A DNA stretch of 64,000 nucleotides from CAWFKS01 sp963816435 (GTDB taxonomy: Bacteria; Pseudomonadota; Alphaproteobacteria; Rhizobiales; Rhizobiaceae): contig CAWFKS010000005.1 in assembly GCA_963816435.1 (NCBI GenBank), positions 62,001 through 126,000 on the forward strand. Direction: 5' to 3'. Each line of letters starts with the position of its first letter. Positions within the stretch are counted from its first letter, which is position 1. The position numbers and the translations under genes are program-made. Below the pieces are notes generated by a model, which was not told the origin of the DNA, ran no database searches, and worked only from the letters and a program-made list of their open reading frames with translations. Below are positions 39,586-47,918 of this stretch, piece after piece.

Positions 39586-39771
39586 TGTTGTCTCCGTTGC
39601 AATTTCCCTTCGTCCTTAAAACGCCGGCCGAGGGGTTTGGTTCTCCGCCCGAATCGTTACATTTCGGCAATGCCGCGCGGCGTGGAAGAACTTGCGTCGG
39701 ATCAAGGCAACTCCAGTGGCGCCCGGCTCTTTTCGGGCCGCCTGCCATTCCAGCCCCGAAGGTCAGCCAAT

Positions 39772-42462
39772 ATGACGATCCGCAATCTCGAATTCGCCAC
39801 CGCGCCGAAATCGGTCGCGCTGATCGGTGCCTCGGAGCGTGAAGGGTCGGTCGGTCGCATCGTTCTGAACAACATCGTCGAGGGCGGGTTCGAGGGCGAA
39901 ATCTGGTGCGTCAATCCGAAATACCGGCAAATCGGCGACCGCCCCTGCTACAGCAACGTCACCGACTTGCCCGGTGTGCCGGATCTGGCGGTGGTCGTGA
40001 CGCCCCCGAAGACCGTGCCGACGATCATCGACGAGGCGGGAAGGAAGGGCACGAAAGCCGCAGTCGTCATCACCGCCGGCCTGACGAGGACGAACGGCTT
40101 GCGCCAGGCGATGCTTGATGCCGCGAGGCCGCATATGCTGCGCGTCATCGGCCCCAACACGGTCGGCCTCGTCGTGCCGCCGGCCAAGCTCAATGCCAGC
40201 TTCGCCCACATGCAGGTGAAGTCCGGCGGACTGGCGCTGCTGTCGCAATCCGGCGCCATCGCCACTTCGCTCATGGACTGGAGCGCCGACGAGGGCATCG
40301 GCTTTTCCAGCATACTCTCGCTCGGCGACATGGCGGATGTCGATGTCGGCGATTGCCTCGACATGCTGGCAGGCGACGCCCGCACGCGGGCCATCCTGCT
40401 CTATCTGGAGACCGTGCCCAATCCGCGCAAGTTCATGTCGGCGGCCCGCTCCGCAGCTCGCATCAAGCCGGTGATCGCCATCAAGTCGGGCCGCCACGCG
40501 CAGGCGGCGAAGGCGGCGGCCACTCACACCGGAGCATTGTCGGGCGCCGACAAGGTCGTCGATGCGGCACTTCATCGGGCCGGCATCCTGCGCGTGCGCG
40601 ACCTGGCGGAACTGTTCGACGCGGCCGAGACGGTGGCGCGATTTCAGCCGCTGCCGCGCTCTCGCGTCGGCATCGTTACCAATGGCGGCGGGGCCGGGGT
40701 GCTGGCGGTGGACCGATTGGTGGACCTGTCGGCCGAACTCACCGAACTGACCCCTGAAACGCTTTCCGCCCTGGACGCGGCGCTGCCGGAAAACTGGTCG
40801 CACGCCAATCCGGTCGACATCATCGGCGATGCTTCTCCGGAACGATACGCGGCTGCCGTGAGGGCCGTGGCCGCCGATCCGGGCACCGACGCTCTGATGG
40901 TGATGAACTGCCCGACTGGTCTGGCCTCACCCGTCGATGCCGCGCATGCCGTGGCGGCGCTGACGGAGAAGGGCACGATCGGCGGCAAGCCGGTGCTCAC
41001 CTGCTGGCTCGGTGCCTCTACGGCGCGGGAGGGGCGTGCGGTGCTGCAGGCGGGCGGCGTCGCCAGCTACGACACGCCCGGCCATGCAGCGGTCGCGGTT
41101 TCCTATCTCAGCGAATGGTCGCGTGCCGGCAAGGCGCTGACGCGTGTGCCGTCGAGCCGCAGCGAGGATGTCGCGCATGATCGCGACGCAGCGCTCGCAG
41201 TGCTGCGAAAGGCGGCGGGCGAGGGCAGGCGGATGCTCACCGAGCCGGAGGCCAAGGCAGTGCTTGCCGCCTACGGCGTGCCGGTGCCTGAAACGGAGAT
41301 CGTGCGCACCGCCGCGCAGGCGGCCCGGGTAGCCAAGCACATGCTCAAGAGTGGCGGTCGGGTCGTGCTGAAGGTGCTGTCGAAGACGATCAGCCACAAA
41401 TCCGACGTCGGCGGCGTCGTGCTCGACCTCGAGACACCCGATTCGGTGAGCGAAGCGGTCGTCGCGATGAAGAAGCGGCTCAAGGCAGCCGGCCTGAAGG
41501 ACCAGGTCGATGGGTTCGTGCTGCAGCCGATGGTGGCGCGCCGCCACGCTCACGAACTGATCGTCGGCGTCAATCGCGACCCGATCTTCGGCCCTGCGGT
41601 GCTGTTCGGCGCTGGCGGCACGGCCGTCGAGGTGCTCGAGGACACCGCGATCGGCCTGCCTCCGCTCGACGACGTTCTCGCCGGCGACCTCATCGACCAG
41701 ACCCGCGTCGGCAGGCTACTCGCGGGTTATCGCGACCGAGAACCGGCAAATCGCGAAGCGATCGTCGGCGCACTCAACGCCGTTTCGCAATTGGTCGTGG
41801 ATTTTCCCTGTCTCGTCGGAATGGACATCAACCCGCTGCTCGCCGACGCCGATGGAGTGATTGCGCTCGACGCGCGCATCGAGATCGGCCCCGAGGCAGT
41901 CGAGCAGCCTGGGCCGAACCCGATGCTGGCGATCAGGCCCTATCCCGACGGCTGGGAGAGCCGCGTCTCGCTGGCAGGCAACCGCTACACGCTGCGGCCG
42001 ATCAAGCCGTCCGACGTGTCGCTCTACCCCGATTTCCTGGCCAAGGTCTCACCCGACGATATCCGTCTGCGCTTCCTGGCGCCGCGCCGCAGTTTCCCGG
42101 ACGAGATGCTGATTCGCCTGACGCAGCTCGACTACGAGCGCGAAATGGCGTTCGTGGCGCTGACGGACGAAGGTCAGCTTGCCGGCATCGGCCGCCTGTC
42201 GTCCGATCCCGACCAGGACTGGGCCGAATTCGGGCTGCTGGTTCGCACCGACCTGCAGGGGCAGGGGCTGGGATGGGCGCTGCTCGAGCGCCTGATCGAG
42301 TATGGAAAGGTCGACGGGCTGAAGCGCATCGAGGGTTTCGTGCTGCGCGAGAACACCCGCATGCTGGCGATGTGCCGCGAGATCGGCTTCACCCTGAAGG
42401 CGCATCCCGACGAGCCGGGCGTCACTGTCGTGACGCGGGACTTGGAAGGCCAGGTAAACTAG
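39772..42462 (+). CDS. Pat-like ADP-forming acyl-CoA synthetase / GNAT acetyltransferase fusion
   Basis: 896 aa. In order: CoA-binding domain (about 5-130, SVALIGASEREGSVGRIV), succinyl-CoA-synthetase-like domains (150-460, with LLSQSGAIATS and HTGALSG), an ATP-grasp domain (about 490-710, KVLSKTISHKSDVGGV), and a C-terminal GNAT domain (about 735-895, acetyl-CoA loop RTDLQGQGLGWALL). This is the organisation of Salmonella Pat/YfiQ and related protein lysine acetyltransferases, which regulate acetyl-CoA synthetase. Because the synthetase half looks complete, direct acyl-CoA synthetase activity is also possible. Start ATG 39772 follows GAAGGTCAGCCAAT. Confidence 0.9.
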   Translation: MTIRNLEFATAPKSVALIGASEREGSVGRIVLNNIVEGGFEGEIWCVNPKYRQIGDRPCYSNVTDLPGVPDLAVVVTPPKTVPTIIDEAGRKGTKAAVVITAGLTRTNGLRQAMLDAARPHMLRVIGPNTVGLVVPPAKLNASFAHMQVKSGGLALLSQSGAIATSLMDWSADEGIGFSSILSLGDMADVDVGDCLDMLAGDARTRAILLYLETVPNPRKFMSAARSAARIKPVIAIKSGRHAQAAKAAATHTGALSGADKVVDAALHRAGILRVRDLAELFDAAETVARFQPLPRSRVGIVTNGGGAGVLAVDRLVDLSAELTELTPETLSALDAALPENWSHANPVDIIGDASPERYAAAVRAVAADPGTDALMVMNCPTGLASPVDAAHAVAALTEKGTIGGKPVLTCWLGASTAREGRAVLQAGGVASYDTPGHAAVAVSYLSEWSRAGKALTRVPSSRSEDVAHDRDAALAVLRKAAGEGRRMLTEPEAKAVLAAYGVPVPETEIVRTAAQAARVAKHMLKSGGRVVLKVLSKTISHKSDVGGVVLDLETPDSVSEAVVAMKKRLKAAGLKDQVDGFVLQPMVARRHAHELIVGVNRDPIFGPAVLFGAGGTAVEVLEDTAIGLPPLDDVLAGDLIDQTRVGRLLAGYRDREPANREAIVGALNAVSQLVVDFPCLVGMDINPLLADADGVIALDARIEIGPEAVEQPGPNPMLAIRPYPDGWESRVSLAGNRYTLRPIKPSDVSLYPDFLAKVSPDDIRLRFLAPRRSFPDEMLIRLTQLDYEREMAFVALTDEGQLAGIGRLSSDPDQDWAEFGLLVRTDLQGQGLGWALLERLIEYGKVDGLKRIEGFVLRENTRMLAMCREIGFTLKAHPDEPGVTVVTRDLEGQVN

Positions 42463-42615
42463 AGGCTTGGCGGGGTTTCGTGACTCGCGTTGCGAGGATT
42501 TGGTTGGCTTGCGGCGATACCCCTACGGCCGGCAAACCGTTGATCCATCGCAATGAGTCCATCGCTTCGCGCTCCTATTGCTTGGCTGTAATCGCCCAGC
42601 CGAAGGAGTGGAACC

Positions 42616-43452
42616 ATGGCGTTCAAGACCGTGCTCAGCGTGATCGGCGTCGACCAGTCGGATCGCGATCTTCTTCTGGCCATCGAACTTTGCAGAAAGA
42701 CCGACGCGCATCTGTCGGTGCTCGACCTCGCCATCGCCTCGCCGCCGCCGATCGGGGAATACGCCGCCGTTATCTCGGAAGCATGGATCGAAGAGCGTCG
42801 CGAGGAGAACGCGAAGCTGGCCTCCCATCTCGACCGACTGCGCGAGACGCTGGGGGCGAGCGACATCTCCGCCGATATCGAGAGCGAGTATGTGGAGCAG
42901 GCATGGGCGGACGACGTGGCGGGACGCCGCGCCCGTTACGCCGACCTGACGCTTGTCGGGCCGGAGCTCAACGCCAACGACAAGCTGAAGAACCTGGTTC
43001 TGAAGGGCGTTCTGTTCAACGCGCAGCGGCCGGTGCTGGTGGTTCCGGAAGGGTCGCCGGTGAGCCTCAGGCCGAAGAACGTGATGATAGCCTGGAATTC
43101 GAGCCTGGAGGCGTCGCGCGCCGTGCGCGAGGCGCTCGACCTGATCGCGGGGGCCCAGACCGTCAACGTTACGATGGTCGATCCGGAGGCCACCGAGCGC
43201 GGCGCAGGGCAGGAGCCCGGTGCCGACATCGCCGCCTATCTTGCGCGTCACGGTGCGCGGGTGACCGTCGACCGTGTACCCTGCGAAGGGCGCAGCGTCG
43301 CGGAAACCCTGCGCGCTCATGCCGTCGATCACGCCGCCGACATGATGGTCATGGGCGCCTACGGCCATTCTCGCCTGCGCGAGCGCGTGCTCGGCGGCAC
43401 CACGCACGCAATGATCGAGAACCCGACGCTGCCGGTTTTCATGGCGAAGTGA
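42616..43452 (+). CDS. Tandem universal stress protein (UspA family)
   Basis: 278 aa with two Usp-like halves. The first (about 1-145) is degenerate at the ATP loop. The second ends with the classical nucleotide-binding motif MGAYGHSRLRERVLGGTT (G-x2-G-x9-G-S/T) near residues 250-268. Such proteins accumulate under stress and often bind ATP. RBS AAGGAG lies at 42603-42608, ahead of ATG 42616. Confidence 0.92.
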   Translation: MAFKTVLSVIGVDQSDRDLLLAIELCRKTDAHLSVLDLAIASPPPIGEYAAVISEAWIEERREENAKLASHLDRLRETLGASDISADIESEYVEQAWADDVAGRRARYADLTLVGPELNANDKLKNLVLKGVLFNAQRPVLVVPEGSPVSLRPKNVMIAWNSSLEASRAVREALDLIAGAQTVNVTMVDPEATERGAGQEPGADIAAYLARHGARVTVDRVPCEGRSVAETLRAHAVDHAADMMVMGAYGHSRLRERVLGGTTHAMIENPTLPVFMAK

Positions 43453-43518
43453 ATAACGCAAGTCTGGCGCGGGCTGGGGGGCAGTCGTTCGGCGCCGACC
43501 TTCGAAGTGAGGAAGAAT

Positions 43519-43593
43519 TGGCTCCCCGGGACGGATTCGAACCATCGACCAACCGGTTAACAGCCGGTTGCTCTACCGCTGAGCTACCGGGGA
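43519..43593 (-). tRNA. tRNA-Asn (GTT)
   Basis: A 75-base cloverleaf on the minus strand with encoded CCA. Acceptor TCCCCGG/CCGGGGA, anticodon stem ACCGG/CCGGT with loop CTGTTAA giving anticodon GTT, T loop TTCGAAT. Confidence 0.97.
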
Positions 43594-43651
43594 ACAGCAT
43601 GCTCGCGTGAACGGAGCCGCCTATAGCAAACCCTTCTCGCGTTTGCAAAGC

Positions 43652-43681
43652 GGCTTCGGCAAAAAACACCCCGCCGAAGCC
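43652..43681. repeat. Intergenic hairpin with 9-bp perfect stem
   Basis: GGCTTCGGC (43652-43660) and GCCGAAGCC (43673-43681) around a 12-base A/C loop, upstream of tRNA-Asn. There is no adjacent T tract on either strand, and its role is unknown. Confidence 0.45.
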
Positions 43682-43815
43682 TCGAAAATTCACGCGCTCG
43701 CGATCATATGGTGCTGCTGAGCGGCGCCGGCAATCGCCGGCGCGATTGTAGAGCAGGTCGGGCGGGCGGCTGATGGAAGTTGACAGGACGCGGCAGGACC
43801 TCCCCGGCGACAACG

Positions 43816-44106
43816 ATGGCACTCGCGGAGCGGCGGCAGGCGACGACGCATCTCCCGAGCCGCAAGCCTCCGCCCGTCCGGATATTTCAGCTGTTCGGGC
43901 GCCAGGTTCCGATGCCGCGCTCGCGCTTCATGCGCATCGTGCTCGGAGCGCTGCTCGTGGTGTTCGGCATTTTCGGCTTCCTGCCGGTCCTCGGCTTCTG
44001 GATGATTCCGCTGGGGCTACTGATCCTGTCCTACGAACTGGCGATCGTGCGGCGCTGGCGCCGCCGGGCGATCGTCTGGTGGCACGGCCGCAAGCGCGGC
44101 CGCTGA
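43816..44106 (+). CDS. Small membrane protein, unknown function
   Basis: About 96 aa from ATG 43816 (12 more residues if ATG 43780 is used). Two adjacent hydrophobic segments (FMRIVLGALLVVFGIFGFL and GFWMIPLGLLILSYELAI) are followed by a strongly basic tail (RRWRRRAIVWWHGRKRGR). The pattern resembles short PGPGW-type transmembrane proteins, tentatively. It lies between tRNA-Asn and tRNA-Cys. Confidence 0.65.
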   Translation: MALAERRQATTHLPSRKPPPVRIFQLFGRQVPMPRSRFMRIVLGALLVVFGIFGFLPVLGFWMIPLGLLILSYELAIVRRWRRRAIVWWHGRKRGR

Positions 44107-44224
44107 CGGGGCGAGCCGGGACGGATCGGCAACACTGGAGCGGAACTTTGGGACGCCGGCGCATGGCGCCTTGACCTGCCTTGGCGGCGCTCCTATTGAA
44201 GCCGCGTCAGGCGCCGCACGCAGA

Positions 44225-44298
44225 GGCCTCGTGGCGGAGTGGTTACGCAGAGGACTGCAAATCCTTGCACCCCGGTTCGATTCCGGGCGAGGCCTCCA
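44225..44298 (+). tRNA. tRNA-Cys (GCA)
   Basis: A 74-base cloverleaf with encoded CCA. Acceptor GGCCTCG/CGAGGCC, anticodon arm AGGA-CTGCAAA-TCCT giving anticodon GCA, T arm CCCGG-TTCGATT-CCGGG. Confidence 0.97.
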
Positions 44299-44389
44299 GC
44301 GTCGTTTGGCTGCCGCATCGCCGGTGGCCGCGAGCGCATGACAGGAAAGGTGAGCCGCCCCTTTCGGGCGTCAACAGCGCGGGCCGACT

Positions 44390-45064
44390 ATGAACACTAA
44401 CTTCGCCGAGCAGCGCCAGCGGATGGTCGACAGCCAGTTGCGAACGACCGACATCCACAATCCCGAGTTGCTCGATGCCATGGCCGAACTGCCGCGCGAG
44501 GAATTCGTGCCGCGCAAGCGCGCGTCGCTGGCCTATATCGACGAGGACCTGCTGGTTTCGGTCGCCCATGACGGACTGCCGGCTCGCTATCTGATGGAGC
44601 CATCGCCGTTCGCCCGTCTGGTAGAACTGGCGCAGGTGCGCTCAGGCGACTTCGTGCTCGATGTCGGCTGCGGCACCGGCTACTCGGCCGCCGTGCTTTC
44701 GCGCCTTGCAAGCTCTGTCGTCGCGCTCGAGAGCGATCCGACGCTGGTCGAAAGCGCCACCGAAACGTTGTCGCGGCTCGGCTACGACAATGTCGCCGTG
44801 GTGCAGGGGGCACTGACGGAAGGCTATCCGTCCGAGGCGCCCTACGACGTGATCTTCCTTGGGGGCGCCGTGGACGAGGTTCCGGCTTCGCTCCTCGCGC
44901 AGTTGAAGGATGGCGGGCGGCTGGTCGCCGTGGTCGGCCATGGCAATGCAGGACGTGCCACGCTGTTCGTCAACGATGACGGCGTCATGTCCAGCCGGCA
45001 GGCATTCAACTCGGCCGTGAAGCCGCTTCCGGGCTTTGAACGGGCTCCGGCCTTCGAGTTCTGA
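44390..45064 (+). CDS. Protein-L-isoaspartate O-methyltransferase family protein
   Basis: 224 aa. The SAM-binding fold is clear: VLDVGCGTGYSAAVLSRLA (about 87-105) with acidic ALESDP at the end of strand 2. The N-terminal MVDSQLRTTDIHNPELLDAM is typical of the rhizobial PIMT-like proteins encoded before tolC. The classic PIMT motif around the substrate site is weakly conserved, so repair of isoaspartyl residues is inferred only from the family. It starts 92 bases after tRNA-Cys. Confidence 0.88.
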   Translation: MNTNFAEQRQRMVDSQLRTTDIHNPELLDAMAELPREEFVPRKRASLAYIDEDLLVSVAHDGLPARYLMEPSPFARLVELAQVRSGDFVLDVGCGTGYSAAVLSRLASSVVALESDPTLVESATETLSRLGYDNVAVVQGALTEGYPSEAPYDVIFLGGAVDEVPASLLAQLKDGGRLVAVVGHGNAGRATLFVNDDGVMSSRQAFNSAVKPLPGFERAPAFEF

Positions 45065-45331
45065 CCCGATGATTCCGAACGCGGAAAGCCTGTTTTCGCA
45101 AAAGGATCATGTTGAGGTGAGATGTTCGGCGCGACGCCAATTTGCCGCGCCGACGAGTGGTGCGCGCCTGTCATAGGCATTTGCCGAACGGGCGCAGACG
45201 TGGAAAGATGAAGAGCGGTCGCGGGGCGTGTGGCGACCGAACGGGGGCAAAGGGGCGACACCGGCTTGCCGGTCCTTGGCCAGATGGCGTCGAGAGTGCG
45301 GCAGGTCGCGCCGGAACCAGTGAGGTGGGTA

Positions 45332-46696
45332 GTGTTCCAGTCCAGTAAGAAGCTTCTTTTGACACTTGCGCTTTCGGTGGCGATCGCCACCCCGGTTTCG
45401 GCGGAAACCCTTCAGAGCGCACTCGCCTCCGCTTACACGAACAATTCCAGCCTCAATTCGGCCCGTGCAGGACTGCGAGCGACCGACGAGACAGTGGCGA
45501 TCGCCAAATCGGGTTACCGGCCGACCATAGCCGGGTCGGCCTCGATCAACTACGCCAGCCAGGCCGGCACGCGCATCACCACTGGCTCGTTCGGCGTGCA
45601 GATCAACCAGACGCTGTTCGACGGGTTTCAGACCCGCAACAACGTGCGCGCCGCCGAGGCGCGGGTGCGCGCCTCCAACCAGAACCTGCGCAACACCGAA
45701 CAGAACACGCTGTTCAACGCGGCCTCCGCCTACATGGACGTGATCCGCGACCGCGCGATCGCCCATCTGCGCGAGCAGAACCTCGACTTCCTGGGCGAGC
45801 AGATACGCGCGGCAAATTCGCGTTTCGAAGTGGGCGAGGGCACCAAGACCGACGTCGCCCAGGCGCGCGCGAGCCATTCCGCCGCGCTGGCGCAACTGGC
45901 CGCTGCGCGCGCGCAGGCTGAATCGAGCGCCGCGGTGTTCCGCCAGGTCATCGGTCACGCGCCTGGCAATCTGGCGCCAGCCAAGCCGCTGAACGGCCTG
46001 TTGCCAAGAAGTCTCGACAGCGCAATGGCGATCGCCATGAGCGAGCATCCGGCAATCCTGGCGACGAAGCAACTGGTCGACGCCGCCGATTTCGCCGTCA
46101 AGTCGGCCGAAGGTGCCATGCTGCCCGGTGTCAGCGCCACGGCCGGCGTGTCGCGAAACTACAGCGAGAGGTCGCCTGCGAGCTTCCTGAGTTCCAACGG
46201 CTGGTCGGACAGCGCCAGCATCGGCGCGACGCTGACCGTTCCGATCTATCAGGGTGGCCGCGTTTCGGCGCAGGTTCGCCAGCAGAAGGAAACGCTCGGT
46301 CAGGCCCGAATCGACGTCGACGTAAGTCACGACCAGGTGGTTGCTGCGCTGACCTCGGCCTGGACGCAGTATATCGCCGCCCAGCAGGCGCTGTCGGCGA
46401 ACCGGGAGCTCGTCTCGGCGGCGCAGCTCGCGCTGAACGGCGTCAGCGAGGAGCGAAATGTCGGGCAGCGCACGACGCTCGACGTGCTGAACGCACAGGC
46501 CGACGTGATCACCGCGCAGATCAACCTCGCCAGCTCGCAGCGCGACATCGTGGTCGCGAGCTATGCAATCCTGTCGGCGATGGGAAGGCTTTCTGCCGGA
46601 CGGCTCGGCCTCGCCGTGGCCGAATATCGGCCCGAAGAGCACTACAATGCCGTCAAGGACAAGTGGTACGGTCTTCGCACGCCCGACGGCCGCTGA
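45332..46696 (+). CDS. tolC: TolC family outer-membrane efflux protein
   Basis: 454 aa from GTG 45332, which puts the signal peptide at the N-terminus (FQSSKKLLLTLALSVAIATPVSA, cleavage before ETLQ). Starts further upstream (45230) would bury it. Two OEP repeats (about 25-215 and 240-440) have the long helices NNVRAAEARVRASNQNLRNT and VRQQKETLGQARIDVDVSHD. The trimer forms the outer-membrane exit duct for type I secretion and multidrug efflux. Conserved neighbours are the PIMT-like gene upstream and popZ/valS downstream. Confidence 0.92.
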   Translation: MFQSSKKLLLTLALSVAIATPVSAETLQSALASAYTNNSSLNSARAGLRATDETVAIAKSGYRPTIAGSASINYASQAGTRITTGSFGVQINQTLFDGFQTRNNVRAAEARVRASNQNLRNTEQNTLFNAASAYMDVIRDRAIAHLREQNLDFLGEQIRAANSRFEVGEGTKTDVAQARASHSAALAQLAAARAQAESSAAVFRQVIGHAPGNLAPAKPLNGLLPRSLDSAMAIAMSEHPAILATKQLVDAADFAVKSAEGAMLPGVSATAGVSRNYSERSPASFLSSNGWSDSASIGATLTVPIYQGGRVSAQVRQQKETLGQARIDVDVSHDQVVAALTSAWTQYIAAQQALSANRELVSAAQLALNGVSEERNVGQRTTLDVLNAQADVITAQINLASSQRDIVVASYAILSAMGRLSAGRLGLAVAEYRPEEHYNAVKDKWYGLRTPDGR

Positions 46697-46888
46697 GTTC
46701 GATCAGGTCAGAGGCCATTCCGGCAAAGCTGTAGAAAAGATCCCTTGCCCGGTGGCGGGGGATTCTAACATCGCGCCGGCTTCGCTACGCTGAACCCGTG
46801 ATTCGGCGTAAGTCTTCGCCAGCGGAGGTTCTCGCCGAGGCTATCAGGGAAATCCCGGCCGAGGCCGGAAAGTGGCGGCGGACCAACA

Positions 46889-47713
46889 ATGGCACAGGCA
46901 AGCAGCGCGCAGCGGGAACCCTCCATGGAGGAGATTCTCGCTTCCATCAGGCGCATCATCGAGGATAGCGACAACGTCCAGTCAGACAGCGGTCAGCCGA
47001 CCGCGTCCGCGGACGAATCTGCCGAGCCGGCCGCCGACCGCGAGGGCAGCGTCATCGAAGTGGATGCGTTCCGGCCGGAGCAGCGCGCCGCCGAGGCGCC
47101 GACATGGCAGGCCGCGAGCGCCAAGACTGCCTTCTCTGGCGCGGCAAGCGGAGCGCACGAGGGCTTCGCTGCAGAGCCGAGCACCGCGAAGGCTCCGGAG
47201 ACGCCGAAGCCGGCCGAAGCGCCGAAGATGACCGAGATTCAATCGGCGGCGCGCCGCGAGGCGACCGAGGCAAAGCCTTCGCGCCCCGATTCCGCGAGGG
47301 CAGCAACCGCTCCAACGACTGGTTCGGGTGAAGAGTTGTCGGAGCCGTCATTGCTGCAGCCGAAGAACGCCGAGCCGAGCTTCCAGGGCGGCGACGCAGC
47401 CAGCCCGAAGGTGGAGCCGCGCGAGGAATTGCTGGATGCCGGCGACACCTTCGAAGACGATGCAGATGATGGCGACGCCGAGTCTGACACCGCCCGGCAG
47501 CGTGCGCCGATCATCTCGGAGCGCACCGGCCGGCAGGTCGCGGCGGCCTTCGAGGAGCTTTCCGAGGCCTTCCAGGCGAGCCGCCGCAAGAGCTTCGACG
47601 AGATGGCCGAAGAAATGATCCGGCCGATGCTGCAGGATTGGCTCGACAACAACCTGCCGGTTCTCGTCGAGCGGCTCGTCCGCGAAGAGATCGAGCGCAT
47701 CGCGCGCGGCTGA
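46889..47713 (+). CDS. popZ: Polar organizing protein PopZ (DUF2497)
   Basis: 274 aa with the characteristic three-part layout. There is a short N-terminal helix (PSMEEILASIRRIIEDSD, residues 11-28) that binds client proteins, then a long acidic, Pro/Ala/Glu-rich disordered linker (about 30-205). The C-terminal oligomerisation helices are FDEMAEEMIRPMLQDWLDNN and LPVLVERLVREEIERIARG. PopZ forms a matrix at the cell pole that tethers the chromosome origin via ParB and recruits polarity factors; in rhizobia it marks the growing pole. Location immediately before valS is the conserved rhizobial order. Confidence 0.92.
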   Translation: MAQASSAQREPSMEEILASIRRIIEDSDNVQSDSGQPTASADESAEPAADREGSVIEVDAFRPEQRAAEAPTWQAASAKTAFSGAASGAHEGFAAEPSTAKAPETPKPAEAPKMTEIQSAARREATEAKPSRPDSARAATAPTTGSGEELSEPSLLQPKNAEPSFQGGDAASPKVEPREELLDAGDTFEDDADDGDAESDTARQRAPIISERTGRQVAAAFEELSEAFQASRRKSFDEMAEEMIRPMLQDWLDNNLPVLVERLVREEIERIARG

Positions 47714-47918
47714 TCAGGTTTTCTTCACGAGGATTCGGGCGGGCGCGGATTTCCCCTGCTGCGGTATACCGGGCGGGCAGGTTTCTCATCGCCCGGGCTC
47801 GCCCGCTGCCTGACCTCGCCGGCGTGGCGACTGAAGGCCATTGCGCCGCGTTGACTTGGCACGCCGCATCCGGTTTACACCTGCGCGACCTCTCAATCCG
47901 TTCACCGGACACATTCCC